Part shown: positions 43,591 through 53,018 of the stretch, piece by piece | How the letters are laid out: each line of letters opens with the position of its first letter | How positions within the stretch are numbered: position 1 is the stretch's first letter | Assembly (NCBI GenBank): GCA_030448265.1 | Contig: JAUJNG010000018.1 | Span: forward strand, 62,001 to 126,000 | Length of the DNA stretch: 64,000 nt | Source of the DNA: Abditibacterium sp. | GTDB lineage: Bacteria > Armatimonadota > Abditibacteriia > Abditibacteriales > Abditibacteriaceae | Direction: 5' to 3' | Program-made: the position numbers and the translations under genes | Notes under the pieces: generated by a model | Told to the model about the DNA's origin: nothing | What the model saw: the letters and a program-made list of their open reading frames with translations, nothing else | Databases searched by the model: none

Positions 43591-46476
43591 TCAACAGATG
43601 ACTTGCTTCGATGCGAGCAGGACGGAAATCGCGTCGGCGGGCATGGGGCGCGCGAAGTGGTATCCCTGGCCCCAATCGCAATGGAGTTCGGCGAGTTCCA
43701 GGGCCTGAGCGGCGGTTTCGATGCCTTCGGCGGTGACTTCGAGTTTCAGGGCCTGCGCGAGAGAAATAATGGCGCGCACGATCTCGGTGTCTTCGATGTC
43801 CGAGCCGAGGTTGTTGATGAAAGAGCGGTCGATTTTGAGGGTATCGACGGGAAAACGGCGCAGGTAAGAGAGCGACGAATAGCCCGTCCCGAAATCGTCG
43901 ATGGCGAGTTGGACGCCGAGGTTTTTGAGTTCGCGCAGGGTGCGAATGCTGGTTTCGGCGTCGCCCATGACCACGCTTTCGGTGATTTCCAGTTTCAAGT
44001 GGCGCGGGGCGAGTCCGGTTTCTTTCAAAACATCGGCGATGCACTGGGTCAGGTCGGACTGCCCCAGTTGGCGGGCCGACAGGTTGACCGCCATTTGGAG
44101 CGGCTCGGCGTCGGGTCGCACGTCCTGCCAGACGCGCGCCTGGCGGCATGCCTCGCGCAAAACCCAGTGGCCGATGGGCAAAATCACGCCGGTTTCTTCG
44201 GCCAGAGGAATGAAATCGGCGGGCGAAACTAACCCGTGGCGCGGATGCTCCCACCTCACCAGGGCTTCGAGTCCCACGATTTCCTGCGTATCGAGACGCA
44301 CTTTGGGCTGGTAGAACACGCGCAGTTCGCCGCGCTCGACGGCCTGCCACAGATCGGTTTCGAGATGGAGGCGTTCCAAGGCGCGCGCGTTCATTTCGGG
44401 GTCGAACACTTCATACTGCGCGCGCCCCTTGCTTTTGGCGCGATACATCGCCACATCGGCGTCGCGCAGCAGATCGTCGGGCGCGCTCTGGCCTTCGCCG
44501 CTAATGGTGATGCCGATGCTCGTGGTGGCGAACACTTCCTGCCCGTTCAGACTGAGCGGCGCCTGCAATTCGAGCGCGATGCGCTCGGCGACGTGAATCG
44601 CGTCGCCCACATCGGCCACGTCTTCGAGCAAAACCGTGAATTCGTCGCCGCCCAATCGCGCCGCCGTGTCGCCAGGACGCAGCGAAGCCTCCAGGCGCGC
44701 CGCGACGGTTTTGAGCAGCTGGTCGCCGACATCGTGGCCCAGACTGTCGTTGACGACTTTAAAACGATCCAAATCGAGAAACAATATCGCCGTTCGGCTG
44801 TGAGAGGGCGATTCGCGGCGGTTGGAGCGCGCCAGAGCGTGGCCCAATCTGTCCATGAAAAGGGCGCGATTGGGAAGGCCGGTGAGCGAATCGTGAAACG
44901 CCTGGTGCTTGAGTTTTTCTTCGATGGCGGTGCGCTTGGTCACATCCACGAGCGCGCCCACGATGGCGACGGTTTTCCCATCGCGCACCACGGGCGCTTC
45001 GTTGACTTCGACCCACAAGCGCCGCCCTTTGCGCCCCTCGATTTCGAGGCTATACACCGGTTGCGCCTGTCCGGTTTCGATGGCGCGCTGGCAAATTTCA
45101 AAGCCGACGGCGTTGACGGGGTTGTCGGTGACGAATTCGCTCCAATTCACCAGCGCGTCTTCGGGTTCGCAGTCGAAAAAATCGCGCGACTGCGGCGAAA
45201 CGTAGGTCAAAACGTGGTCGGGCGTGTGCGAATAAAACAGGTTGCTGGAGTGTTCCACGATGTCGCGCAAACGGTTTTCGCTGAGGCGCAGCGCGGCTTC
45301 AGCTTCTTTGCGCGCCGTGATGTCGATGGCGGTGCCTTCGTAGCCCAGTAATTGATGGTTTTCGTCGCGGATTTCGCGCGCGTTTTCCGAAATCCAGATG
45401 ATGCTGCCATCGCGCCGTTTGATGGGCGCCTCGAAGTTTTCGACCTTGCCATGCGCCGCCATTTCCCGCACGAACTCGTCGCGCCGGCCCGCTTCGAGGT
45501 AAAGCTGGTCGCCGATGTCCCGCACCGAGTCCAAAAGCTCCTGGGGCGAATCGTAACCGTAAAGCGTGGCCAGCATCGGGTTGACGGTGAGATAATGGCC
45601 ATCGGGCGTCGATTGAAAAATGCCCTCGATAGCGTTCTCGAAGATGCCGCGATATTTGGCTTCGGCCTGGCGCAGCGCTTCCTCCATGTGGCGGCGCTGC
45701 GTGACATCAATCGAAACGCCGATCACGCCTTCGACTTCGCCATCGGCGCTCAGCATGGGCTGGTAGCGCGTTTCAAAAGCCACACCGCCCAGCACGACTG
45801 TCGCCGTAAAGGTTTCACCGCGCAGGGCACGACTCACATCCTGCAGCACGAGCGGCTCGTCGCGGTAAAGCTCGAAAACCGAACGCCCGACGTAATTTTC
45901 GTTTTGCAAACCGAGCGCTTCCAGGCCGCGCCCCTCGCCCATGGTGAAAACGCCGTTGCAGTCGAGGGCGAACACGATAATCGGCACGCTGCCCAACACG
46001 CTTCGCAGGCGCTGCTCGCTTTGCGACAGCGCGTTCTCGACCTGCTTCAAGCTGGAAATGTCGCTGATAAAGCCTTCCAGACCCAGCAGCGCGCCATTGG
46101 GGTCGAAAACGGGACGGCCTTTTTCCCACAGCCACTTTTCCGCGCCGTTTTTGGCGCGAATGCGATATTCCGCCATATAAGGCTGCCGCTTCGCCACACC
46201 CTGCGCGACCGTTTCACTAAAGCGCCTCAAATCTTCGGGCGGCATCCAGCGATACATCGCCAGTCCATCGCCCGCGACGAACTCCTGCGCCGTGTAACCG
46301 GTCAATTCCAGACAGCCCTCGCTGGCATAGCGCACCGGCCAGCCCTTCTCGCTCGAACACACGAAAGCGATGCCTGGCAGAGAGTTGACCAGGCCCGCCA
46401 TGCGCTCGCGGCAAAAATTGAGGGTGTCGAGTTGGGGCGGCGCATCGAAGCCGCCGGAATGGGCGTCGCTTTTCAT
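43591..46476 (-). CDS. Multi-PAS diguanylate cyclase/phosphodiesterase (GGDEF-EAL)
   Basis: 961 residues, no membrane segments. Four PAS/PAC units at about 22-145, 150-265, 270-395 and 400-520 (LVNSLPGIAFVCSSEK; SVLGSVPIIVFALD; GIFENAIEGIFQSTPDG; DIVEHSSNLFYSHT). GGDEF domain at about 530-690 with HDSLTGLPNRALF and an intact RLGGDEF active site. EAL domain at about 705-955 with GLEALVRWEHP, the Asn in MAVNLSARQL, LEITESVV, AIDDFGTGYSSLSYL and ELHCDWGQGYHFARP. Both active sites look complete, so the protein could make and degrade cyclic-di-GMP; the PAS array presumably sets the balance. It is divergent from folD. Confidence 0.95.
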   Translation of the reverse strand: MKSDAHSGGFDAPPQLDTLNFCRERMAGLVNSLPGIAFVCSSEKGWPVRYASEGCLELTGYTAQEFVAGDGLAMYRWMPPEDLRRFSETVAQGVAKRQPYMAEYRIRAKNGAEKWLWEKGRPVFDPNGALLGLEGFISDISSLKQVENALSQSEQRLRSVLGSVPIIVFALDCNGVFTMGEGRGLEALGLQNENYVGRSVFELYRDEPLVLQDVSRALRGETFTATVVLGGVAFETRYQPMLSADGEVEGVIGVSIDVTQRRHMEEALRQAEAKYRGIFENAIEGIFQSTPDGHYLTVNPMLATLYGYDSPQELLDSVRDIGDQLYLEAGRRDEFVREMAAHGKVENFEAPIKRRDGSIIWISENAREIRDENHQLLGYEGTAIDITARKEAEAALRLSENRLRDIVEHSSNLFYSHTPDHVLTYVSPQSRDFFDCEPEDALVNWSEFVTDNPVNAVGFEICQRAIETGQAQPVYSLEIEGRKGRRLWVEVNEAPVVRDGKTVAIVGALVDVTKRTAIEEKLKHQAFHDSLTGLPNRALFMDRLGHALARSNRRESPSHSRTAILFLDLDRFKVVNDSLGHDVGDQLLKTVAARLEASLRPGDTAARLGGDEFTVLLEDVADVGDAIHVAERIALELQAPLSLNGQEVFATTSIGITISGEGQSAPDDLLRDADVAMYRAKSKGRAQYEVFDPEMNARALERLHLETDLWQAVERGELRVFYQPKVRLDTQEIVGLEALVRWEHPRHGLVSPADFIPLAEETGVILPIGHWVLREACRQARVWQDVRPDAEPLQMAVNLSARQLGQSDLTQCIADVLKETGLAPRHLKLEITESVVMGDAETSIRTLRELKNLGVQLAIDDFGTGYSSLSYLRRFPVDTLKIDRSFINNLGSDIEDTEIVRAIISLAQALKLEVTAEGIETAAQALELAELHCDWGQGYHFARPMPADAISVLLASKQVIC

Positions 46477-46711
46477 TGGTGCAAAAGACGAATGAACTGA
46501 TCGAAAAATGGGTTGGTGGCAACCGCTTACACAAGAATTTGCGGCCCGCGCGTTGAGCGCGCAGAAAGGCCGGTGCCACGACCAACATCGAACTCAACGC
46601 ACAACATCTGCCAAGAAAGCCCGCATCACGTTCCGAGAAAGGTCGCTGCGCGTTTTGCAGGCAGTCTCGGCAGTGTTCGGGCCGCAAATTCGCTTGCTAA
46701 ACTGGCGCGCG

Positions 46712-47563
46712 ATGATTCTCCTCGACGGCAAAGCCACCGCCCAAAAAATTCGCAACCGCGTCGCTCTCGAAGCCCAAAATCTGGCGCAACACGGCGTCAA
46801 ACCAGGTCTGGGCACGATTTTAGTGGGCGACGATCCGGCCTCGTCGGTTTACATCGGCGCCAAAATCAGGGCGTGCGAGGAAGCGGGAATCGCCTCGATT
46901 CACGCCCAATTGCCCGCAACGGCCACGCAAAACGAAGTTGTGGCGCAAATCGAAGCCTTCAACCAAAATCCCGCCGTTTCCGCCTACATCGTTCAACTTC
47001 CGCTCCCCAAAGGTCTGGACGAAGGGGCCGCGCTTGGGGCGATGAATCCCGACAAAGACGCCGACGGCCTCCATCCCGTCAATCTGGGCCGCCTGGTGAT
47101 GGGCGCCCCTGGCCCCCTCCCCTGCACGCCCGCCGGAATTGTCGAACTGCTGCGCGAATACGAAGTGCCGGTCGAAGGCAAACACGTCGTCATCGTGGGG
47201 CGCGGACTGACCATCGGACGCCCGCTCGCGCTGCTTTTGGCGCTGAAGCGTCCTGGCTGCAACGCGGCGGTGACCGTCGTTCACACCGGCGTTCAAAACC
47301 TGCGCGATTACATAAAGCAGGCCGATATCATCATCGCGGCGGCGGGCAGCCCCAATTTGATTCAAAAGGATTGGGTCAAAGCGGGCGCGGCGGTAATTGG
47401 CGGCGGACTCACGCGCGGCGAGGGCAGGAAAATCATCTCTGATGTCGATGATTCGGTCGCCGAAGTTGCGGGCTGGATGACGCCGCGCGTGGGCGGCGTG
47501 GGGCCGATGACGGTGGCGATGCTGCTGCAAAATACGGTTGAAGCGGCGAAGAAACAAATGTGA
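46712..47563 (+). CDS. folD: Bifunctional methylenetetrahydrofolate dehydrogenase/cyclohydrolase
   Basis: 283 residues from ATG 46712; an upstream in-frame start at 46508 would add 68 residues unlike FolD. It catalyses NADP-dependent oxidation of 5,10-methylene-THF to methenyl-THF and its hydrolysis to 10-formyl-THF. Motifs: VGDDPASSVYIGAKIRACEE (active-site Lys region, YxxxK), 'AYIVQLPLPKGLD', KDADGLHPVNLGRL, PCTPAGIVELL, VIVGRGLTIGRPLALLL (NADP loop) and 'PRVGGVGPMTVAMLLQNT'. The NADP loop reads GRGLTIGRP where GRSxxVGxP is usual. First gene of the conserved folD-xse-ispA-dxs-nadK-recN order. Confidence 0.96.
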   Translation: MILLDGKATAQKIRNRVALEAQNLAQHGVKPGLGTILVGDDPASSVYIGAKIRACEEAGIASIHAQLPATATQNEVVAQIEAFNQNPAVSAYIVQLPLPKGLDEGAALGAMNPDKDADGLHPVNLGRLVMGAPGPLPCTPAGIVELLREYEVPVEGKHVVIVGRGLTIGRPLALLLALKRPGCNAAVTVVHTGVQNLRDYIKQADIIIAAAGSPNLIQKDWVKAGAAVIGGGLTRGEGRKIISDVDDSVAEVAGWMTPRVGGVGPMTVAMLLQNTVEAAKKQM

Positions 47564-47727
47564 TAGCCACAAAAAGGCACAAAAAGAGAGGCGTAGAGAA
47601 CGCGAAGCGTCAGCGAGTCCTTGCAGTTTGGTTTGCTCAACGCTTGTTCATTTCAAGTCGCAGTTAGGCCTCACTCGCTGACGCTTCGCGTTCTCTACGC
47701 CCCTCTTTTTGTGCCTTTTTGTGGCTA
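47564..47727. repeat. Nested hairpin after folD, 55-bp arms with two arm types
   Basis: Arms 47564-47618 and 47673-47727 match at 54 of 55 positions. The outer part (GCCACAAAAAGGCAC) and the inner part (AGAGAACGCGAAGCG, as at 5726 and 6652) are two different element types stacked. The left arm begins directly after the folD stop codon. Confidence 0.96.
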
Positions 47728-47768
47728 CCAAATTCAATGGCCTCAATCTCGCCAAGCCGCGCGCCGTT

Positions 47769-48200
47769 ATGTGGATTCTGTTTGCTCTTTTATCGGCCAT
47801 CGCGACGGCGGGCGTGGCCACGCTTTCCAAAATCGGCCTTTCCAAAGTCGATTCGAGTCTCGGTTTCGCCATTCAATCCATCGTCATTCTGATTGCGACC
47901 TGGGCATATGTCATCGTCACCGGCAAAACGCGCGACTTAACCTCGGTCGAGCCGCGCGCCTGGGCCTTTCTGCTCGGCGCGGGTCTGGTTTCGGCCATCG
48001 CTTATTTGTTCTATTTCGCGGCCATCAAAAGCGGCGATGTGTCGCGCGTGGCGCCCCTCGACCGTTTATCGCTGGTGTTCGCCATTGTGTTCGCGGTGAT
48101 GTTTCTGGGCGAAAAGGTCAACTCGCCCACCATTTTCGGCGCGGCTCTCATGGCCATTGGCGCCGCGATTATCGCCGTCGGGGGCACGTCGAGCAAATAA
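47769..48200 (+). CDS. EamA/DMT-type small membrane transporter
   Basis: 143 residues from ATG 47769 (a TTG at 47709 falls inside the hairpin arm). Five predicted helices, one EamA unit: 'MWILFALLSAIATAGVATLSK', then AWAFLLGAGLVSAIAYLFYF, AAIKSGDVSRVAPLDRLSLVF and GEKVNSPTIFGAALMAIGAA. Half-length DMT proteins of this kind work as dimers; the substrate is unknown. It lies between folD and xseA, an insertion relative to the usual order of this cluster. Confidence 0.86.
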   Translation: MWILFALLSAIATAGVATLSKIGLSKVDSSLGFAIQSIVILIATWAYVIVTGKTRDLTSVEPRAWAFLLGAGLVSAIAYLFYFAAIKSGDVSRVAPLDRLSLVFAIVFAVMFLGEKVNSPTIFGAALMAIGAAIIAVGGTSSK

Positions 48201-48221
48201 AAGCCGAGTAAAATCTTTAGG

Positions 48222-49442
48222 GTGCAAGATTTACTCGATCCCGCGCAGGCCGCCGAAGCCGTATTTTCGGTCGGCGACCTCAACACGCACATTAAGCGCG
48301 TGCTGGAAGCCGACCCGATTTTAAGCGACCTCGCCGTCGCGGGAGAAATTTCCAATTTCAAGCTCCATTCGTCGGGGCATTGCTATTTTTCGCTCAAAGA
48401 CGAACGCGCCCAGATTCGCTGCTGCCTGTGGAAACGCTCCGTGCCCAATTTGCGCTTTCGCCCCGCCGACGGCGACCGCGTGATCGCGCTTGGCTCGATT
48501 GATTTTTACGGCGCGCGCGGCGAAGCCAGTTTCATCGTGCGCGACTTGCATTTCGCGGGTCAGGGCGCGCAGTTTGAAGCCTTCGAGCGCCTCAAAACCG
48601 AACTCGCCGCCGAAGGTTTGTTCGAGGAAAGCCGCAAAATGCCGCTCCCGCTTTTGCCGCGACGCATCGGCGTGATTACTTCGCCGACTGGCGCCGTGAT
48701 CCGCGACATTGTTCACGTTTTGAGTCGCCGCTATCCGCTTGCGACGCTGGTTCTGATTCCCGCCGCCGTGCAGGGCTTTTCGGCGCCGCTCGATTTGATG
48801 CGCGCGCTCTCGTTCGCCGAAGCGATGGGCGATTTCGATGTCGTCATTATGGCGCGCGGCGGCGGAAGCGCCGAAGATTTGTGGTGTTTCAACGACGAAG
48901 ACCTGGCGCGCGCCGTCGCCCTTTTTCCGTTTCCGCTCATTTCGGCGATTGGGCACGAAACCGACTTCACGATTTTAGATTTCGTGGCCGACCGGCGCGC
49001 TCCCACGCCCTCGGCGGCGGCGGAAATCGTGGCGCCCGACTTGTTGCAACTGCTGGGTTATGTGCGCGGCCTCAAACTTCGCATGGCCCAAAACGCGGCG
49101 GGCGAAATTCGGCTCGCGCGACAGAAATTGGAGTGGCTTAAATCGTCGCGCGCGCTGTCGCAGCCCCACGAAATCACCTCCGAGGCGCGAAATCGCGTCG
49201 CACAACTTCGCAATCGCGCGGGGGAAGCCTCCAAATGCCGTGTTAAAATAGAAAGGCAAAAGGTCGAGGGCGCGCGCGCCCAACTGCGCGCCCTCGACCC
49301 GCGCGGCGTGCTGGAACGTGGCTACGCGCTGCTTTCCGATGCCCAGACCGGCGCTCTTGTCACCGCGTTTTCGCAGGTGAAAGCGGGGCAACGGTTGGTC
49401 GTGACGCTGCATGATGGGAGTTTTTCCGTTGTCTGTGAATGA
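48222..49442 (+). CDS. xseA: Exodeoxyribonuclease VII large subunit
   Basis: 406 residues from GTG 48222. The N-terminal OB fold reads SVGDLNTHIKRVLEADPILSD and VAGEISNFKLHSSGHCYFSLKDE. The catalytic domain has 'PLLPRRIGVITSPTGAVIRDI', the conserved ARGGGSAEDLWCFNDEDLARA, ISAIGHETDFTI and DRRAPTPSAAAEIV. A coiled-coil region follows, then RALDPRGVLERGYAL. With XseB it degrades single-stranded DNA from both ends. Its 3' end overlaps xseB by 32 nt if xseB starts at 49411. Confidence 0.96.
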   Translation: MQDLLDPAQAAEAVFSVGDLNTHIKRVLEADPILSDLAVAGEISNFKLHSSGHCYFSLKDERAQIRCCLWKRSVPNLRFRPADGDRVIALGSIDFYGARGEASFIVRDLHFAGQGAQFEAFERLKTELAAEGLFEESRKMPLPLLPRRIGVITSPTGAVIRDIVHVLSRRYPLATLVLIPAAVQGFSAPLDLMRALSFAEAMGDFDVVIMARGGGSAEDLWCFNDEDLARAVALFPFPLISAIGHETDFTILDFVADRRAPTPSAAAEIVAPDLLQLLGYVRGLKLRMAQNAAGEIRLARQKLEWLKSSRALSQPHEITSEARNRVAQLRNRAGEASKCRVKIERQKVEGARAQLRALDPRGVLERGYALLSDAQTGALVTAFSQVKAGQRLVVTLHDGSFSVVCE

Positions 49443-49677
49443 AATACCCGAAGATCTCAGTTTTGAAGAAGCGCTGCGCGAACTCGAAGAAACCGTCGCG
49501 GCGCTCGAAAATGGCGGCGTGCCGCTCGAAAAATCGCTTGATCTGCTCAAAAAGGGATTGGGTTTGGCCGACCGCTGCGAAACGGTTTTGAGCGAGGCCG
49601 AACTGACCATCGAGCAGTTGACGGTGAATGACGAAGGGGAATTGGTGTCGGAGGAGATGGAAGAAGAGGATTCGTAA
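49411..49677 (+). CDS. xseB: Exodeoxyribonuclease VII small subunit
   Basis: 88 residues from ATG 49411. The helical core LSFEEALRELEETVAALENG and GVPLEKSLDLLKKGLGLADRCE is diagnostic of XseB, which coats the XseA coiled coil. GTG 49435 would give an 80-residue form and reduce the overlap with xseA to 8 nt. The C-terminus is acidic (SEEMEEEDS). Confidence 0.95.
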   Translation: MMGVFPLSVNEIPEDLSFEEALRELEETVAALENGGVPLEKSLDLLKKGLGLADRCETVLSEAELTIEQLTVNDEGELVSEEMEEEDS

Positions 49678-49684
49678 TGGTAAT

Positions 49685-49826
49685 CGCGTTGGCCCCCTCC
49701 CTAACCCTCCCCCGCAAGCGGGAGAGGGAACCGGTCAGCACTGCGTCTGCTGAAAATTGCAGGAAGCGCGATGGGCATGGTTCCCTCTCCCGCTTGCGGG
49801 GGAGGGTTAGGGAGGGGGCCAGCGCG
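49685..49826. repeat. Hairpin after xseB, CCCTCCCTAACCCTCCC type
   Basis: Arms 49685-49732 and 49779-49826 match at 47 of 48 positions. Loop 46 nt, containing CACTGCGTCTGC. An in-frame GTG-free extension of ispA would run into it, so the ispA start is placed after it. Confidence 0.95.
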
Positions 49827-49860
49827 ACCAAGTAACGGGTCACACCCCACTATTTTTTGC

Positions 49861-50766
49861 ATGAGCGCACTCTCCTGGCATTTTCCGCCCTCGCTGGTCG
49901 AAGCCGAACTCCTAAACCTGCTCCCCGCGCTTTCCACCGACGCCGCGCGCGGTTTGCGCCATCTGCGCGAGGCGATGCGCTACGGCACGCTGGGCGGCGG
50001 CAAACTCACGCGCCCGCAACTGCTTCTGGAAGCCGCGTTCGCCGTTGGCGGCGCGAATTTCGACCCCAGAAAGGCTCTCGGCGCGGCGTGCGCGCTCGAA
50101 CTGATTCATTCCTACTCGCTGATTCACGACGATTTGCCCGCGATGGACGATGCCCAGACGCGGCGCGGCCAGCCGTGCTGCCACATCGTGTGGGGCGAGG
50201 CGACCGCGATCCTGGCCGGTGACGCGCTGCAAACTCTGGCCTTTGAAGCCGTCACCCACTGCGAAACCGACGCCGCGACGGTTCTCAAAGTGGTGCGCCT
50301 CATCGCGCAGGCGGCGGGCGAGGCGGGAATGGCGGGCGGACAGGCCATTGATCTCGACTGGACGCGCGACGGCGGTTCGCGCGCGATTTCGCCCGCGCAG
50401 CTCACGCAGCTTCATGCCCTTAAAACCGGTGCCCTGATTCGCGTCGCGGCCCACGCGGGCGCGGTTCTGGGCGGCGGAAATGGGTCGCAAATCGAGGCGC
50501 TACGCTGTTACGGCGAAAATCTGGGACGCGCTTTTCAGTTGTGGGACGATGTGCTGGATGTGATCGGCGACCCGCAAATCACCGGCAAAGCCTCCAGCGA
50601 CGCCCAGAACGATAAAATGAGCGCGCCGGTCGTCTTCGGCCTCGAAAACGCGCAACGTCTGGCGCGCGAGGCGTCTGAAACTGCGGTCGCCGCGCTGCAA
50701 GAGTTTGGAAACGAGGCGCAAACGCTGCGAAATTTAGCCCGTTTCGTGGTCGAACGAAACAAATAG
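49861..50766 (+). CDS. ispA: Short-chain polyprenyl diphosphate synthase (farnesyl/geranylgeranyl)
   Basis: 301 residues from ATG 49861. It condenses isopentenyl diphosphate onto allylic diphosphates. The first aspartate-rich motif is IHDDLPAMDD, followed by RRGQPCCHIVWGEATAILAGDALQTLAFE. 'GGQAIDL', HALKTGALI and the second motif AFQLWDDVLDV are present; the usual GKxxGSDxxxxK loop reads GKASSDAQNDKMS. The DDxxxxD form of the first motif and its neighbours fit FPP/GGPP synthases of the IspA type. Located between xseB and dxs, as in many bacteria. Confidence 0.94.
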   Translation: MSALSWHFPPSLVEAELLNLLPALSTDAARGLRHLREAMRYGTLGGGKLTRPQLLLEAAFAVGGANFDPRKALGAACALELIHSYSLIHDDLPAMDDAQTRRGQPCCHIVWGEATAILAGDALQTLAFEAVTHCETDAATVLKVVRLIAQAAGEAGMAGGQAIDLDWTRDGGSRAISPAQLTQLHALKTGALIRVAAHAGAVLGGGNGSQIEALRCYGENLGRAFQLWDDVLDVIGDPQITGKASSDAQNDKMSAPVVFGLENAQRLAREASETAVAALQEFGNEAQTLRNLARFVVERNK

Positions 50767-50771
50767 AACTG

Positions 50772-50813
50772 GGTGGCTGGGTGGTTAGGTTGTTTTCTAA
50801 CCACCCAACCACC
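50772..50813. repeat. Short hairpin of 7-8 bp repeat units before dxs
   Basis: GGTGGCTGGGTGGTTAG and CTAACCACCCAACCACC pair at 16 of 17 positions with an 8-nt loop. The right side continues as a short tandem repeat of ACCACCCA up to 10 nt before the dxs start. Confidence 0.85.
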
Positions 50814-50827
50814 CAACCACCTCAATA

Positions 50828-52876
50828 ATGAAATATCTGTCGAAAATCAATTCGCCCGCCGATTTGAAGAAACTCAAGCTCTCGCAGTTGCCCGAAGTGG
50901 CCGCCGAAGTGCGCGATTTCATCATCAAAACTCTCGCCGAGTCGCCCTGCGGCGGGCATTTCGGCGGGCCACTGGGCGCCGTCGATTTGTGCGTCGCCCT
51001 CCACTACGTTCTGGATGCGCCCAAAGATAAAATCGTCTGGGATGTCGGTTATCAGGCCTACGCGCACAAAATTCTCACCGGACGCCGCGACCGCTTTCAC
51101 ACCCTGCGCCAGAAAGACGGCGTGGCGCCCTTCCCGCGCATCGAGGAGTCGCCCTACGACACCACCAATCCTGGGCACGGCTCGACGTCAATTTCGCAGG
51201 CTTTGGGCTACGCCGTCGCGCGCGACTTGCAGGGCAGCGATGAGGTCGTCGTCGCCGTGATTGGCGATGGAAGTCTGGTCGGCGGATTGGCGCTCGAAGG
51301 TCTGCATCAGGCCGGACATCAAAAAAGCCAGCTCATCGTCATTTTGAACGACAACGAGATGGGCATCAGCCACAACTATTCGGCTCTGGCGACCTACCTG
51401 CGCCGCGTCAGAACCGATCCGGTTTACAAAAATACGCGCCAGTCGCTCGAAGAAATCTTCAAAAAGCTGCCAGGCGGCGAAATCGTCATCGAAGTCGGCC
51501 AGAAACTGCGCGCCGGCGTGAAGTCGATGGTGGTGCCAGGGCTGTGGTTCGAGGAGTTGGGCTATCACTACATCGGCCCCATCAACGGCCACAACTACTC
51601 CGAATTGATTTCCGCGCTCAAAACCGCGCGCAGTCTGGGCGGGCCGGTTTTAATTCATGCCGTCACCGTCAAGGGCAAAGGTTTCGAAAAAGCCGAACTT
51701 TCCGACGGCCAGATCAAGTGGCACGCCGCCTCGCCCGCCGAACTCGAAAAAGCCGGTGTGGGGGCGAACAAAGCCGATTCGCTCCAGGAAGACTCCGCCA
51801 AACTCGTCAAACCCAAAGCCGCGCCGCCAAGTTACACCCAGGTTTTTTCGGATGCGCTCATCGAACTGGCGAAAAAGGACGAGAAAATCGTGGCGATCAC
51901 CGCCGCGATGCCAGGCGGCACCGGCATCGACAAATTCATCGAAAAGTTCCCCAAACGCGGCTTCGATGTCGGCATGACCGAAGAACACGCCGTCACTTTC
52001 GCGTCGGGCCTGGCACTGAATGGCCTGCGGCCCGTGGTGGCGATTTATTCGACGTTTTTGCAGCGCGGCTACGACCAGATCATCCACGACGTGTGCCAGC
52101 ACCGCGCCGGAGGTTTGCCGGTGACTTTCGCGCTTGACCGAGGCGGACTTGTCGGCGAAGACGGCGCCACGCATCAGGGCGTGATGGATTTGAGCTATCT
52201 GCGCTCGATTCCCCATCTCACCGTGATGGCGCCCAAGGATGAACTCGAACTGCGCTCCATGCTGGCGACGTGCCTGAGTCTCGACGGCCCCGCCGCGATT
52301 CGCTACCCGCGCGGCACGGGCGTGGGCCACGATTTGAGCGGCCCCTTTGAAGCGATGCCGGTAGGCGTCGCGGAAATGATTCACGACGACGAAAACCCCG
52401 ATGTGGGCGTAATCGCGATTGGCTACAGCGTGCAAATGGCATTGGGCGCGGTGGAAAAATTGCGCGCGGAAGGCCAAAAAGTCGCTTTGATGAACGCGCG
52501 TTTCGTCAAACCGCTCGATGAAGCGATGATTTGCGACCTTGCGGGGCGCGCCAAACGGCTTATTACAGTCGAGGAAAACGCGATTCTGGGCGGTTTCGGC
52601 TCGGCGATAATGCAGTGTCTGCACCGTCACGAAATTCTGGTGCCGACGCAGATTCTGGGCATTCCCGATGAGTTCGTGCATCACGCCTCGCCCAAAATTC
52701 AGCGCGCCGAACTGGGTCTGGACGCGGCAGGAATCGAAGCCGCGATACGGGAAAATCTGGAGAAAATCGACAAACCGGCGCCTAAACGCGCGCGCAAAAC
52801 TGCCAACGGCGCCCCAAATGGCGGGGCGAAAAACGGCGCGGCGACGAAAAAACTGGCCCAAGTGGGAGCCGGTTGA
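50828..52876 (+). CDS. dxs: 1-deoxy-D-xylulose-5-phosphate synthase, with unusual substitutions
   Basis: 682 residues. It makes DXP from pyruvate and glyceraldehyde-3-phosphate with thiamine diphosphate, feeding the MEP pathway and IspA next door. Mg/TPP motif GDGSLVGGLALEG with Asp147, and LNDNEMGIS with Asn176, are present, as are GMVVPG-like and GMTEEHAVTFASGLALNG motifs (catalytic Glu kept) and YPRGTGVG. Several normally invariant positions differ: GGHLGSNLG reads GGHFGGPLG; DVGHQAY reads DVGYQAY (Tyr75 for the usual His); GHSSTSIS reads GHGSTSIS. A basic/Ala tail of about 30 residues is added. Gene order strongly supports the call; whether activity is typical is open. Confidence 0.9.
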   Translation: MKYLSKINSPADLKKLKLSQLPEVAAEVRDFIIKTLAESPCGGHFGGPLGAVDLCVALHYVLDAPKDKIVWDVGYQAYAHKILTGRRDRFHTLRQKDGVAPFPRIEESPYDTTNPGHGSTSISQALGYAVARDLQGSDEVVVAVIGDGSLVGGLALEGLHQAGHQKSQLIVILNDNEMGISHNYSALATYLRRVRTDPVYKNTRQSLEEIFKKLPGGEIVIEVGQKLRAGVKSMVVPGLWFEELGYHYIGPINGHNYSELISALKTARSLGGPVLIHAVTVKGKGFEKAELSDGQIKWHAASPAELEKAGVGANKADSLQEDSAKLVKPKAAPPSYTQVFSDALIELAKKDEKIVAITAAMPGGTGIDKFIEKFPKRGFDVGMTEEHAVTFASGLALNGLRPVVAIYSTFLQRGYDQIIHDVCQHRAGGLPVTFALDRGGLVGEDGATHQGVMDLSYLRSIPHLTVMAPKDELELRSMLATCLSLDGPAAIRYPRGTGVGHDLSGPFEAMPVGVAEMIHDDENPDVGVIAIGYSVQMALGAVEKLRAEGQKVALMNARFVKPLDEAMICDLAGRAKRLITVEENAILGGFGSAIMQCLHRHEILVPTQILGIPDEFVHHASPKIQRAELGLDAAGIEAAIRENLEKIDKPAPKRARKTANGAPNGGAKNGAATKKLAQVGAG

Positions 52877-52900
52877 AGTCAGGCAGAGGCTATATTAAGA

Positions 52901-52966
52901 GGCGGGGCTTGCGCCCGCTTCCAATCTTCAGTTCTCCCGATTGGAAGAGGGCGCAAGCCCTGCCCC
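52901..52966. repeat. Hairpin after dxs, GGCTTGCGCCC type
   Basis: Arms 52901-52926 and 52939-52966 pair with a few differences and one bulge; 12-nt loop. Confidence 0.85.
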
Positions 52967-53018
52967 AAGGATTTCTCCCCGCGCGACTCGGTTCGCTCAA
53001 ATCTATCAAAATCATTAG

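Noticed and set aside
46536..46690. Inverted pair AATTTGCGGCCC/GGGCCGCAAATT upstream of folD
   Set aside because: Only 12 bp with a 131-nt separation and no similarity to the other elements; too weak to list as a repeat of the family.
46508..46711. Longer folD start giving 68 extra residues
   Set aside because: FolD proteins begin at the MILLDGKATA motif, and the extra sequence has no family similarity.
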